DNA from: Bos javanicus
Lineage: Eukaryota; Chordata; Mammalia; Artiodactyla; Bovidae
Length of the DNA: 64,000 bases
Assembly: GCF_032452875.1 (NCBI RefSeq)
Contig: NC_083868.1
Span: forward strand, 99,196,537-99,260,536
Reading direction: 5' to 3'
The notes under the pieces were generated by a model. The model saw nothing but the letters and a program-made list of their open reading frames with translations. It was not told where the DNA came from and made no database searches. Below are positions 12,033 to 23,889 of the stretch, one piece after another. A program made the translations under genes and the position numbers. Numbering within the stretch: position 1 is the stretch's first letter; every line of letters starts with the position of its first letter.

Positions 12033-12589
12033 CCATATGACCCAGCAATTACACTGTACAAGGATGAAAAACACATGACCACACAAAAACTTGTACAAGA
12101 ATATTTGTAACAGTGTTATTTATAAAAAGGCCCCAAACAGAAAAAATCTAAATGACCATTAGTTGATGAACAGATAACAAAATGTGCCATGTCAGTACAT
12201 TATATTATTCAGTCATAAAAAGGAATGAAGTACCGATACATGCTAAAATATGGATGCACCTTGAAAACCTTATGCTAAGTGAAAGAAGACAGGTACAACA
12301 GCGCACATGTTTATTTAGGATTCCTTTTCAATGGAATTGTACAGAACAAACAAATCCGTAGAAACAGAAAGTAAATTAGTGGTTAAGAGGAGCTGGGAGA
12401 AAGTGGGAAATGGGGAGTTGAGGGATATAGGGTTTCTTTGTAAGATAATGAAAACACTCTGAAATGAGGTAGTGGTGATGGTTATATAGCTTTGTAAAAA
12501 TACAAAAAAGCACTGAGTTGTACATTTATTAAAAGTATAAATTTTATGACATGTGAATTATATCCCAGCTTTTTCAAATGTAGTTTGCT

Positions 12590-13365
12590 GAACAGTACGA
12601 GGCTGCAGCATGTTTCATACTGGTCGCTGACTAGACGAGAAGTTTTTCCCAGAATGAAAGCAGAGCGCACCACTTAGTTCAGCTGACATTTTTTAATGGC
12701 AAGACATTACCAATGAAGTAACCAGTCCATTGATTTCCTTCTGAGGTAAGCTCCTTATCATCCTTGGGACCAGGTAATGAGGAGAGTTCACAGATCAGCT
12801 ACTTTGAGTAAAGCTGCTGTAATCTGCATGTCTGACTTCAAGAGCGTGCCTGCCATCAGTTACATGACACGCTGATGAATGAATTAAGACATTCCCAATT
12901 TCTGAGACAAATGATTTTGAACTTACATCCTATGTATCGACTACATGTGGTAACATAACTCCAGTTCAATTCTATATGTGAGGCAATAAGTCCAGGAATA
13001 GAAATGAAGAAGGAGAAGCAGGGGAAAGCATAAGAGGATGAGGCTGGGAAGTAGGTGAGAAAGTGGAGGAGGAGGAGGAAGAATGTAAATAAATAATAAG
13101 ACAGGAGCTACATGCACAAAGAGTTTACTCTCCTCTATGGAAGTCAGACATGTGACTTGTCCAATGTGATTAGTATAACAAGTAGAAATAAAATATAGAG
13201 GATGAAGGCAGGGTATGTTTTCTATATGGCCTGAAAAACCTCCCAGAGGGTGTATATGGAGTAGGTGATAAAGGATGAATAGGAGTTCCGCATGCACATA
13301 CCTCTGCATATGAAAGACTAGAACCAGACTTAATTAAAGTGAAAGTCATGCATGTAAATTGGTAT
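12590..13365. other. No recognised feature
   Basis: Single-copy-like sequence with a purine-rich GGA/GAA stretch at about 13000-13090. The open frames here have no recognisable motif. Confidence 0.4.
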
Positions 13366-13369
13366 TTGT

Positions 13370-13660
13370 CATAGTGTGGTTCCCAAGGCAGCAGCATCAG
13401 CATTGTTTGGGACTCTGTCGAAAACAATTCTCAGACTATCCTCTAACAACTGAAACAATCCGTCTGGACGTGGGGCACAGCAATTTAACAAGCCCTTCTT
13501 GGAGAAGGAAATGGCACCCCACTCCAGTATTCTTGCCTGGAAAATCCCATGGATGGAGGAGCCTGGTAGGCTACAGTCCATAGGGTCACAAAGAGTCGGA
13601 CACAACTGAGCGATTTCACTTTCACTTTCAAATGATGCACAGTAAAGTTTGAAAACCTCT
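13370..13660 (+). mobile_element. hAT-Charlie-type DNA transposon remnant, split by BOV-A2
   Basis: The left part has 'agtgtggttccca' and 'cagcagcatcagcat', continuing to 'acaagccctt' at about 13497. The right part, 13630-13660 (gatgcacagtaaagtttgaaaacc), continues the same element after the SINE. Related copies lie at 33178-33337 and 48085-48262. The exact family name should come from a repeat library. Confidence 0.7.
13499..13629 (+). mobile_element. BOV-A2 SINE fragment inside hAT remnant
   Basis: A single Bov-A unit from ggagaaggaaatggcacccc to gcgatttcactttcactttc. The second unit and (AGC)n tail are missing. It separates two halves of a hAT element, which shows it came later. Confidence 0.9.
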
Positions 13661-13934
13661 GTTTTAGATAAATATAGCAACCAGTTTAAAAAAGAGATGC
13701 TGTGTCCTGAAAAAAAGCATTTCAGTTTAATACAGTAAATTGATCACACTGTTTTATATCTTTTCCTTCCCCACACTTTACTAAATGAAGAGTAAAGAAT
13801 GTTTTAAGATGTTATCCTCCAATATGAATGAGAGAGGAGACAAATGATCAACTATTTCAAGTAGAGTTTGGAAGATAGAAGCCTGATGCAGGGTTATTAA
13901 TCACATTGGTAGATAGGAGTCACAAACAGGCTCT

Positions 13935-14113
13935 AGATGCGTGGGCTTCATAGTTGTGGCACATGGGCTCTAGAGCACAGGCTCAATAGTTGTGACACAC
14001 AGGCTTCATTGCTTTGTGGCATGTGGGATCTTCAGTCCCAAAGCAGGGACTGAACCCGTGTCCCCTGCTTTGGCAGGTGGATTCTTAACCACTGGACCAC
14101 CAGAGAAACCCAA
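13935..14113 (-). mobile_element. CHR-type SINE, antisense
   Basis: The reversed head (accaccagagaaaccc) is preceded by 'aaccactgg', 'gaacccgtgtcccctgc', and repeated 'cttcatagttgtggcacatgggct'-like blocks typical of CHR SINE bodies. No clear TSD seen. Confidence 0.85.
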
Positions 14114-14610
14114 CTTCACAGTTTTGAAGGAAAGTTTTCAACATAGAATTCCATACTCATCTAAACTGTCAATCAAGTTTAAGAGAAAGAACTTTCAGAC
14201 ATACAAAATGTCAAAAAAACTAACCACTCACATATACTTTCGTAGGAAGCTAGTGGAGGATATAGTCCAGCAAAATGGGGACATGAACTGAGAGAGGAAA
14301 ATATAGAAACCAGAAAGTATGGTAAAGAGTATTTCCATGAAAGTGACAAAGGGAAGTTTTACAACTCAAACTGTGAACCAGAATTAAAAAACATCCTACA
14401 GTCTGGAAGTAGAGAGTCTAGGAAAAAATCCATGGGAGATAAAAGGAAAGGGAGGTCATTTAATGTGTTTGGGAGTTATAGAAATTATTTCTAGGCATTA
14501 GAGCCCTTGAGGGGAAAAAAAAAAAAAAACTACTGGTAAGTGAGAAAAAACATGAGAAAATTATTAAATGGGAAAAAAAAGTTTATTGAGGAACGTAAAT
14601 AGCCTAAGAT
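14114..14610. other. No recognised feature
   Basis: AT-rich sequence with an A-tract at 14515-14529. I see no supported gene. Confidence 0.4.
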
Positions 14611-14623
14611 GTAATTTGGTGTA

Positions 14624-15088
14624 TTGTTGTTGTTGTTTAGCTGCTCAGTCATGTCCGACTCTTTGCGACCCCATGGACTGCAGCACCAGGCTTCCCTGTC
14701 TTTCACCATCCCCTGGAGTTTCCTCAAACTCATGTCCATTGAGTTGGTCATGCCATCCAACTATCTCATCCTCTGTTGTCCCCCTCTCCTCCTGCCTTCA
14801 ATCTTTCCCAGCATCAGGGTCTTTTCCAATGAGTCGGCTCTTTGCATCAGATGTCCAAAGTATTGGAACTTCAGCTTCAGCAACTGTCCTTCCAATGAAT
14901 ATTCAGGGTTGATTTCTTTTAGGATTAATCAGTTTGATCTCCTTGCAGTCCAAGGGACTCTCAACAGTCTTCTCCAACACCACAGTTTGAAGGCATCAGT
15001 TCTTCAGTGCTCAGCTCTTTTTGTTGTCCAGCTCTCACATCCATACATGACTACTGGAAAAACCATAGCTTTGACTATATAGACCTTT
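14624..15088 (-). mobile_element. BovB LINE 3' fragment with exact TSD
   Basis: This is a 5'-truncated BovB in antisense orientation; its reversed tail is (TTG)n at the left. The minus-strand frame near 15004-15090 encodes FPVVMYGCESWT, the conserved stretch after the RT domain, and ends at KRAEH with a stop where intact relatives have Arg (CGA to TGA). The 13-base TSD gtaatttggtgta is exact at 14611-14623 and 15089-15101, so this is a clean target-primed insertion. Confidence 0.93.
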
Positions 15089-15274
15089 GTAATTTGGTGT
15101 AGTTGCAAGCAATATGCCATATGTAAAATAATGCAAATACTGATGCAGATTTGTGAAACAACTACAGAAAGCAGAGTGGAAAGGAAGCTTTGGGGAATGG
15201 GGTATAACAGATCCAAAACAGGAAGGAAGGAAGTCAATAAATACAGCCTAATATGATAAATTATGAAATAATAG

Positions 15275-15572
15275 GGGCTTCTCTGATGGTCCAGTGTTTA
15301 AGAATTGCCTTGCAATGCAAGGGACACCGGTTCAATCCCTGGTCCAGGAAGATCCCACATTTCTTGGGGCAACTAAGCTTGTTAGCCACAACTATTGAGG
15401 CAGTGCTCTAGAGCCTGGGACCCACAAATACTGGGCCCACATGCTGGGAAACCTTCATACCTATAGCCTGTGCTCTGCAACAAGAGAAGCCACTACAATG
15501 AGAAGCCCACATGCAGCAACAAAGACTCACTACAGCCAAAAATAAATAAATAAATAAATCTTTAAAAAAAAA
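15275..15572 (+). mobile_element. CHR-type SINE, full length, with TSD
   Basis: The head ggcttctctgatggtccagtg leads into the B-box-like ggttcaatccctgg, then the long CHR body (gccacaactattgag, gagaagcccacatgcagc) and an (AAAT)n tail at about 15541-15560. The TSD gaaataatagg is at 15264-15274 and 15573-15583, exact. Confidence 0.92.
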
Positions 15573-16020
15573 GAAATAATAGGCTACTCTATTAGATTGA
15601 GATGTGTGTATGGAAAAATAGGAGAATGTTATAGAACAAAAAGAGAAGAAACAGGCTATTGTGTATTGTGATCAAACCTTTTCTAAGTATATATCTGAAT
15701 TCTTAGAAGGAGACAGTCATATCAAATCCGAGGGACCAAGATTCCAGGCAGAAGTGATAGTAAGTTTTAAGATTTTGAGACAAGAATAAATGTAGTGTGT
15801 TCTAGAAAGGCAAGAAGACAAGTAAGCATTGAGCAAGGTCAATAATAATGGGGAACAGTAGATGAAACATATCCAAATGGGAGAAAAAGCATTGGAGCTT
15901 CATGACCTGCTGTGTCTAAGAAAAATCCATGATTCAAAGAAAAACAAAGCGATGCCAAACCTGTCTACTTTCATTCATGGATTTCTCCTGCCCTGCATTA
16001 TTTTATCTTACCTTCTTTAC

Positions 16021-16128
16021 CCCTGGAGGAGGACATGGCAACCCACTCCAATATTATTGCCTGGAGAATCCTGTGGACAGAGGAGCCTGGCAGGCTACAG
16101 TCCATGGAGTCTCAGAGTTGAACATGAT
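16021..16128 (+). mobile_element. Bov-tA SINE fragment
   Basis: The Bov-A body only, from ctggaggaggacatggcaaccc to catggagtctcagagttg. The tRNA head is missing. It is joined to a BovB 3' piece immediately downstream. Confidence 0.85.
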
Positions 16129-16136
16129 CGAGGACT

Positions 16137-16325
16137 TTGACCCTGATGCTGGAAAAGATTGAGGACAGGAGGAGAAAAGGACAACAGAGGATGAGATGGC
16201 TGGATGGTATCACCAACTCACTGGACATGAGTTTGAGCAAACTCGAGGAGATAATGAAGGACAGGGAAGCCTGACCTGCTACTCTTCATGGGGTCACAGA
16301 GATTCAGACACAACTGAGCGAACAC
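16137..16325 (+). mobile_element. BovB LINE extreme 3' end
   Basis: The stretch from 'gaccctgatgctggaaaagatt' to 'ttcagacacaactgagcga' matches the last 190 bases of the BovB copies at 27.3, 48.6 and 54.9 kb. It directly abuts the Bov-tA piece with no obvious TSD between them. Confidence 0.85.
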
Positions 16326-16339
16326 ACACAGCAACAACA

Positions 16340-17920
16340 ACCACAATCAACCATTACTACCACTGGGTCCTGTAATTGTAGTAAATACTAGAGGGAAGTT
16401 CTTTTGGCTAATATATCTGAGTCATTTGCATGTCTTGAAATTAGCTTATCACCACATAAATCATGCACCTTCCATTTCTATCTATTCTACTCCATTCTGC
16501 ATTTCTCAATGTCATCTTCATCACCCCAATTTCCTATTTGCATTTTAAATAGTAGTAACCTACAAGATTTTATATTTTCTGAAGATACAAGACTCTTGTG
16601 TAGAGATTCTAATTAGGCTGGCTGGGCAATGTTCTATTATTAGTAAGAATTGTGATTTTTAGAGTTGTGGGTTAATTGCTAATAACTGTATGCAGTGTTT
16701 TCCCTCAAGATGTTTTCTATTACAGTAATTAACTGAGCAGCTGGGAGAACAGACATTAACCATTTGTCTTCACAGTAGCCCTCACTGGGGACTCTCCCCA
16801 AACCTTGCGCATGACTTTATCTGCTGTTTGATAGGTAATGTAAGAGGGAAGCACAAAAGATATAGGATCTTCATCCTTTGGAATGAATATCCAATTTTAA
16901 ACAATTTTTTTCTTGTTGAAGGGAGGCTTTCTCACACATGTGAAACATAGATTACAAGCAACACAGAATGTCTTTTAGATGTATGGACTTATTTGACTAG
17001 TTTTTATGTGCATATTTCTCTTCGTATCCTTGCATAATGAAATTTTGTCACAGAGATTGTGTCAGAAGCCTCAGCTACCCTGAAGACACACTGGTTTATC
17101 TGTTTTCAAATTAGATTGGACCAGTGAAATCTGGCTGATACTGAAGAAATTTGTTAAGAGCCACCTTGCCTGAAAGCCCTGTTCTTTTTCATGACACCTG
17201 AATTCCCACTTGATTATTAATTCAGCTGAAGACCTTGACTTTAGTATCCTGAATCTCCCTCTGGGACTCTTGGTGCTTCCTTGTGTGAATTCCTATTTAC
17301 TGACCTGCTCTCAAGACTACATGCCAGTCTGATGCTTGACCCTAGGTTTTCCCAACCAACTCTGCTTTTGGCTGGACTCCATCTCTGTCAAGTTATTTTC
17401 TACAGCATACCTTTTGTTAATGCAAAGACATTCTTTTTTTTTTAATAGGAAACATTTTATTTAAAATTTTGTAATGAAAAGTTCCAAACCACTTAGTCCA
17501 AAGCAGAGACTAAGTACAAAAATAAATAAATAAAACTTCACTTATAGGAAGTCATTAAGTACATAAGAAATTTTTGTCTTCTCTCTCGTTGAATAAAATA
17601 ATAAATTTACTACTGTTCAGATCTCATTGCTTTTTTTTCACTTTGTTTTTCCAGAGGCAAGAATTTTCCTTCTTCTCAAAATGACCCCATTTCTTTATAT
17701 CCAGAAAAGCTCTGGATTTATACTGTCTTAAGTATTTGGTTGTAAGAGCCTTAACGGAAAGAATGCTATCTGATTTATATTAATTCTGCAGAAGCCACAC
17801 AAATAAGAGCATGCTAGGCCCTCTGGCAAATGAGGAGCCACAGTTTTCCTTCCCTTCCAAAAGGATCAAGGATCCTGACCTTTATACAGAGGTTGGTGGC
17901 AGCTCAGCCAACCCCTCAAT
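16340..17920. other. No recognised feature
   Basis: Single-copy-like AT-rich sequence with a T-tract at about 17432-17443. The open frames are short and unremarkable. Confidence 0.4.
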
Positions 17921-17922
17921 GC

Positions 17923-18151
17923 GTGTGTTGTGTGTGTGTGTACGCACTCAGTTGTATCTGACTCTTTAATACACTATGGACTATAGCTCACCAGGCTCCT
18001 CTGTCTTTGGGATTTTCCAGGCAAGAACACTGGAGTGGGTTGCATTTCCTCCTCCAGGAGATCTTCCCCTCCCAGGGATAGAGCCCGCATCTCTTGTGTC
18101 TCCTGTATTGCAGGCAGATTCTTTTACTGGTGAGCCATGGGGTAAGCCCAG
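17923..18151 (-). mobile_element. Bov-tA SINE, antisense
   Basis: A reversed tail of TG repeats, then the reversed Bov-A body and reversed tRNA head (gagccatggggtaagccc). The flanks share cccctcaatgc (17912-17922) and cccctcagtgt (18152-18162), a TSD with two mismatches. Confidence 0.9.
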
Positions 18152-18244
18152 CCCCTCAGTGTCAATGCTCAAAAGAGAGATTCACCTCTTAATTAGCGAC
18201 CATGCTCCTGGGTCTGAATTCTGCAAGTCTCAAAAGTCAGAGTA

Positions 18245-18491
18245 ACATGGAAACTTATATTACCATATGTAAAATAGATAGCCAGCGGGAATTTGCTGTA
18301 AGGCTCTGGAAACTCAAACGGGCTCTGTATCAACCTAGAGGGGTGGGATGGGGAGGGAGAGAGGAGGGAGTTTCAAAAGGGAGGGGACATATGTATATCT
18401 ATGGCTGATTCATGTTGAGGTTTGACAGAAAACAACAAAATTCTGAAAAGCAATTATCCTTCAATAAAAAATAAATTAATTAAAAAAAAAA
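18245..18491 (+). mobile_element. L1 3' UTR fragment, ruminant type
   Basis: From 'ttatattaccatatgtaaaat' through the G-rich 'gggatggggagggagagagg' to 'ctgattcatgtt' and an A-rich end. It is the same 3' UTR type as the copy at 33.6-34.3 kb. Confidence 0.85.
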
Positions 18492-18494
18492 TCC

Positions 18495-21400
18495 ACCTGG
18501 TACTAGGAAGAGTGTCAAACATGGAGAGTTTGAACCAAACATGTCTGGACTACGATGTGAGGGAAACTCCCACACAGACTAAAAACTGGAAATCCCACAA
18601 AAGGCTGGGAATAACCCTGAAAACAGGTTGACAAAACAATCAGAGTTGGGTAGAACCTGGAGTCTGGTTATAGAGACAGTCAAGAGGGTGAATTGCAGAC
18701 TGGAGGCAAGAGATCAGATACAGAACTTTAAGAATGCGGTCTCTCGGTCAGCAAGAGCTTCAAAAAGAGTAAAGCAGTCACCTGAGTGTCCTCATGGAAG
18801 TGGAGTTGCTCTGACCTCTTGGTTGTAGAAGAGGAAGCTCTGAGTCACTCTGCCTCTTCTAGAAAACCTTGGCTGTACTGGCTCTCTCCATAGTGCGTTC
18901 AGACCTAAATGATGCTATCTACTTAGTTCTTTATAAACAGTGCCTTGCAGTGAAAAGCTTTAATGAATCTTTTTTGATTTACTGGTTGGTTGAACCAATT
19001 TTGGAAAAGCCCTGCAAAGCATGAATTAAAATACAAATTGAATTTAGAAAATATCAGCTTGCATAGTCCAAAGAAGCTAAGCCTTTCTTAACTCAACCTC
19101 AGAATTTTTCCTCATTGCAAACCCCTTTCCAATATATTCTGAGCAATAGCTAATATTGGAAGGTCACACAGAAAAAATTTTTAAAAAGCTGCAGCATTTT
19201 CTATCCACTTAAAATGAATTTCATATGATAAAATCTGAGTTTTTTAGTATTAATATCTAAGTGTTTCAGTTTTACTGTCTACTTCTTCCATCTAAATTTA
19301 TTTTGAGTTCCTTAAGAGGAGAAATGTTTAATTTATACCTTTCAAAATAGCAGACTGTATCAGGTGAGGTCATATTGAATGACTGAAATGTTTTAGTTAA
19401 AACAAACATTTTGTTAAGGGCAACCTAGAGAACTATTTAACAAATGAGCTGATTTATACTGTCATTATTATGTTGGTTAACAGATTTAAAAAAAAAAAAG
19501 GAACTGTCGGGTAATAGCAGTGCCCCTTTGGGTTAAAATATAAACATAGTCCCACTTAAGAAATGAGAACCAAGGACAAGTCTTGGCATTTGTTGAGTCC
19601 TTCATAGAACAAGAAAACACATGAGATTTTGCTATAATTCAAGAGCCATTCTTGTCAGTGCTTTCAAGGGTAGAAATTAAGCTATATTAAAGCTTGTCTT
19701 GGCCCAATTATAGAATGAAAGTGAGGCTTCTATGGAATGGTTCCAGGATAGGTTTCAAATCAGTTTGGATTCAGCTATTTGGTCCTTGTTAGGACTTCAG
19801 GGGACAGCCAAGAATTACATTTAATTCATTATCTTCTTCTGAAAGTGCTACAGTGGCTGCTACACAAATTGAAAGCAGCATTTACACAGGCTAATACCTA
19901 TGGTATCTTTCCAATTTATCTTTGGGCATTATCACCTCCCAGTGTCCCTCCTTGAAAGTTTGACATGTGCCCTGAATTCTCATTTTGTATGATGATAAGT
20001 AATCACCCTGAAGAAAACACAGAAGAAAATGGCCCCATGTTAAAATGCTAGAAATGCTACCTGAAATACATTTTCTTAAAACTTGAAAATAGCTCCAGTC
20101 TTTTGACAGAAATCATGTTATATATAAACCTGCTTTCTAAGCAGTCCAATCTTTCTGGATACGAGGTTGTGGCATTATTGACAATTCATTTGACTTGTGT
20201 CCAGCAGTCTGGTACAGCTTCACAAGGGAATTATTGGCATCTGTTGTGAAATATTCAAAACCACTGATTTTTGTTTCTCATTATTCTTAAAAAGAGAAAA
20301 AAGTATTAAACACTATGACTGTCTCTGTGATGTGAATGTAAATATAACCTGTTGAAATTCAAGGTAGGAAAATATTTCTTTAGAAAACCAGGAAGGATGA
20401 TACAGGAAGAAATGTTGCCCACATACAGAGTGACTTCTAATAGTTCACTGATCTCATTGTTTAGCATCCCCTTTTAGAGTGTGCATTAACAAAAACCCTG
20501 CATGGATATTAAATTGACAGTGTAATCCTAGAGTGTTTTATACAACTAGACACTAGCAATAGAGACAATACTGTATTGACTCCCAGATTTCAGGCAACGA
20601 CACTTCAAGCGACTTGTATTAATGCTTTATATTGATATAAAACCTTTCTTCCAAAAAGTACAAAGCACTTTCTTAAAATTGTCTTATTGGGTTTTGTAAC
20701 AACTCAGCAATGCACAGTATCTGACACCACAGTGTACAGAGCTGAGATAATACCTTAAGTTTCCTGATTTCTAATTTTGTATTTCAAACATTTAATCATT
20801 AGACATCCTTTCAGTTTCCAAAAATGCCAAAAATTATCCAGTCTATACAAGACTAGAGAAAGGTTTTATTTCAGAGATGATCCTTTTAGAGTCCATAAAC
20901 TATTAAGTAAAAGTTTAAAAATCAATTGTATGAGAATTCAAGTGACTTTTTCTTTGAGCCAGGGATTTAAGTCTATTATAGTCTATCCCAAAGAAGAATA
21001 CTACAAATGTTAAGGAAAGATGAACAGAATAGATATTTTCCAATAACTACACAAAATATTTCAATATTCTCTACTAATTCAAAATGCTTGACTAATCTTT
21101 TAACAGCAGAAAATTTCCACCAGACTTTTAAAAAAGCTAAGGATTAGCCATGTCAGGAAATATTCAGCATCATTTGATATAGATAGCAATTGGGAAAGTA
21201 GCTCTTTCTTTTGGAAGGTAATCATGTCCTTTCTTATAACAATATTTCTAGCCTTTGACTTAACAACATGCAGTGTCTAAATTATAAAATCTGCCATCAG
21301 ATGTAATATATGTATCCAGAAATGAAGACTAAAAGATATATCTCGATACAGGTGCAAGGTAAAGGGAGCCTTGAAGGTTCAAAAGCAAGATATACAAGAT

Positions 21401-22285
21401 AAGTCCTCAACCATTAATTTGCCTTCTTATTTTGTTGAGTTTAATATGATGAGCTAAAGTCTAATCCAGTGCAGTGCACTTCTCTGCTCTTTTACATTTT
21501 TCCTTATTGTGCTCTTATTCACATGGTCTTTTAAAGATATTTACTTCAATAGAGAGGAAAACTCTTTCCTAAAGCTAGCAGTTGACAGCTAGCATCTCAC
21601 TGAAATTTCATAAGGAGAAGCATTAAGCAAGTTCTTTTACCTTCAAATTTGATAAGATGCATGAGATCCTCGCCAACACCTGCCGTTACAATTTTGTCTA
21701 TTCTTTGGACTAAAACACATCAAAGAAGAAAACTGTATACATTTCCTTTAGGTTCAAACGGCCTCACACTAGCGTAACCTTTTGCCATCTTTGCCTTTTC
21801 TAGATTCCATATGCTTTCTCTTTCATTTGGAACAACAGTGTGTTTGGTTAATAACCTCACCGTTTTCTGCTGTTAAGGGAACTGAAGTACCATTAACACA
21901 TATTAAAGTACCATTGATTCCATTAGTGCCGACAAGCACTAAATCCCAATTTCTTTTTAAATAAGCATTAAAACAAAAGTAGATGTCCTTTACTAACAAG
22001 TAACATGCTGAGCAGCCCTTATTGCTAGAGTGTAATATAAGAAGGATGTCTTAAAGAACAAGTAAACATCTTAAGGAACTGAAATGCTAGAATTTGGGTA
22101 CCATGAAGGACAAGTGAAGGAATTATTATGAATTTTTTACACATACAGGAACCTATCCAAAGCCCCATTTTTTATCTCTCAGAGTCATAATCACTTTTCA
22201 CCTTCATATGTCTCTGCATTTGTATATTATAACATATATAACAGCACAAGAGTGAAGAGACACAAGCTATAGAGTACAATAGATC
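18495..22285. other. About 3.8 kb with no recognised repeat
   Basis: This is the longest stretch in the window without a repeat I can name. Only A-tracts (for example 19488-19500) stand out. No open frame has recognisable protein features. The low repeat load could be chance or constraint; an alignment would decide. Confidence 0.4.
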
Positions 22286-22289
22286 AATT

Positions 22290-22470
22290 TAAGAATCCGC
22301 CTGCAATGCAGGAGACCCCAGTTCAATTCCGGGGTTGGGAAGATCCCCTGGAGGAGGGATAGGCTACCCACTCCAGTATTCTTCCCTGGAGAATCCCTTG
22401 GACAGAGGAGCCTGGGAGGCTACAGTCCATAGGGTTGCAAAGATTCAGACATGACTGAGTGACTAAGCAT
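22290..22470 (+). mobile_element. Bov-tA SINE, 5' truncated
   Basis: Begins inside the tRNA-like head (aagaatccgcctgcaatgcagg) and continues through the full Bov-A body to 'agtgactaagcatagcatag'. Confidence 0.9.
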
Positions 22471-22949
22471 AGCATAGCAAAGAGCCTAAGTCCAGGAAAT
22501 GAGCACAGCCTAGATGAGCACCTACTCAGTGATTTATACCCATGGTCCCTGTGATTAGATGGTCCTACAGAATAGCAGAACATTTTTCAACTCTGAGGCA
22601 ATCTCAGAAGGAAGATAACTATGTACCTGACCATTGGGCCTTCTTGAAAGATGTAACTGTTCCTGGAAACTTTCCCAAAGCCAGAGAACTTAGAAAATTT
22701 CAGCATAAACCTCACAGCCAAATTTAGACAAAAACAAGTAGTTTAGTCTTTTATATTAATCTCACCCCTCAACATTGTTTTAGTCTTTACCCTTTTTCTC
22801 TTTCATCTCATCTTTACCTATATCTATTAAGGATTGTGCTATTTGTATGTATTCCTTGACATCTATTTTTAATTTTTTTTTCAAATAAAGATGAAGATAA
22901 AGATTCCATGATGAGAGATTTTAGCTTGTTGTATTTGCTGCTGAATTTG

Positions 22950-23012
22950 CAGAAGGTGCAACTGTGCCTGAAAGAAAGGAGGCACTCAGTAAATATTTGT
23001 TGAATAGATGAA
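22950..23012 (+). repeat. Possible MIR or L2 3' end
   Basis: 'aggaggcactcagtaaatatt' followed by 'tgttgaatagatgaa' resembles the shared 3' end of MIR and L2. Too short and diverged to choose. Confidence 0.35.
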
Positions 23013-23844
23013 AAAAATGGTATATAACAGATAATTAGATAGAGATGGATATTGATAGATAGCTATAACTGGTAGGAAGCCAAGAGGGAGGGAAGGAAGG
23101 AAGACAATGCCTGTATATTTGGGCAGATGTATGGGCTCACAACTCTGGATACTTAACACCACTTAAATAGGTTTGACAGAGTGGAGGGAGGCTGAAAGCA
23201 GTAGAACGCTGAATGAAGCAACTGAACAAGTGAATAGGTAGCCTTCTGCAGTCCTGTGGTTGCCAGACTCAAGACTCTTCATCAAAGACCTCTATTACTC
23301 ACAGCAAAAGCAATAGCAGACATATCAGTATATGTGTGCTGGTTCCGTAAGCTCCCAATTCCACAGGGCCACACAGAGGATCAGATAGAATCTGAACAGA
23401 GTGGAGTGTGCCACAGGAGATGAACCAAAAGCTTAGGAAGTCCATCACTTTTATAGCAAGCACTTTTATATGGTCTGGAAGGAGAGCAGATGTGTTGTAG
23501 GACCTGTGATTCATTACCATCCTTACCAAGACTGCCACTTTTAGCATTCCCTGTCCAGGAAGATGAGTAAAAAGGGCAAAGGCATAATGAAAGATACATC
23601 TGCTACAGTATGTAGTTTCAGAGATAAAATTGTGTTGAGTTACAATGTATGGTTAAGAGATAAGCTGTGATTGTGTGTGCCATGGGAGCTAGAAGATGTG
23701 CTAAGAGGTGACTGGACAAACAGATGTGTAATAGCAGAAAGTTATCAGCACATTCACCACAGGGAATACCCTCAGACAACTTGGAATATAGAGTAATATC
23801 CCCACTCAACAAACATTGTGTATGGTGCATTATTTGCATATATA

Positions 23845-23882
23845 TCTTCTACATATGCCTAGACATAGGCATATATAGAAGA
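23845..23882. repeat. Short inverted repeat (17-bp arms, 4-base loop)
   Basis: tcttctacatatgccta (23845-23861) and taggcatatatagaaga (23866-23882) are complementary at 16 of 17 positions around the loop gaca. It could fold as a hairpin or be the centre of a degraded inverted-repeat element. Confidence 0.8.
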
Positions 23883-23889
23883 CATGGGA

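Larger units (their letters stand above)
11140..12585 (+). mobile_element. L1 LINE 3' portion, interrupted by two SINEs
   Basis: The segments 11140-11343, 11595-11805 and 12044-12585 read as one continuous L1 ORF2 3' end plus 3' UTR once two younger SINEs are taken out. Diagnostic parts are the 'gggactagtgtccaatattta' region, 'gggaaatgcaattcaaaacc', 'atgacccagcaattacac', and the terminal segment 'gcactgagttgtacattta'. It is truncated at the 5' end and carries many stops. Confidence 0.85.

Noticed and set aside
23845..23882. MicroRNA gene at the hairpin
   Set aside because: The stem of 17 pairs with a 4-base loop is too short for normal microRNA processing; kept only as a structural finding.
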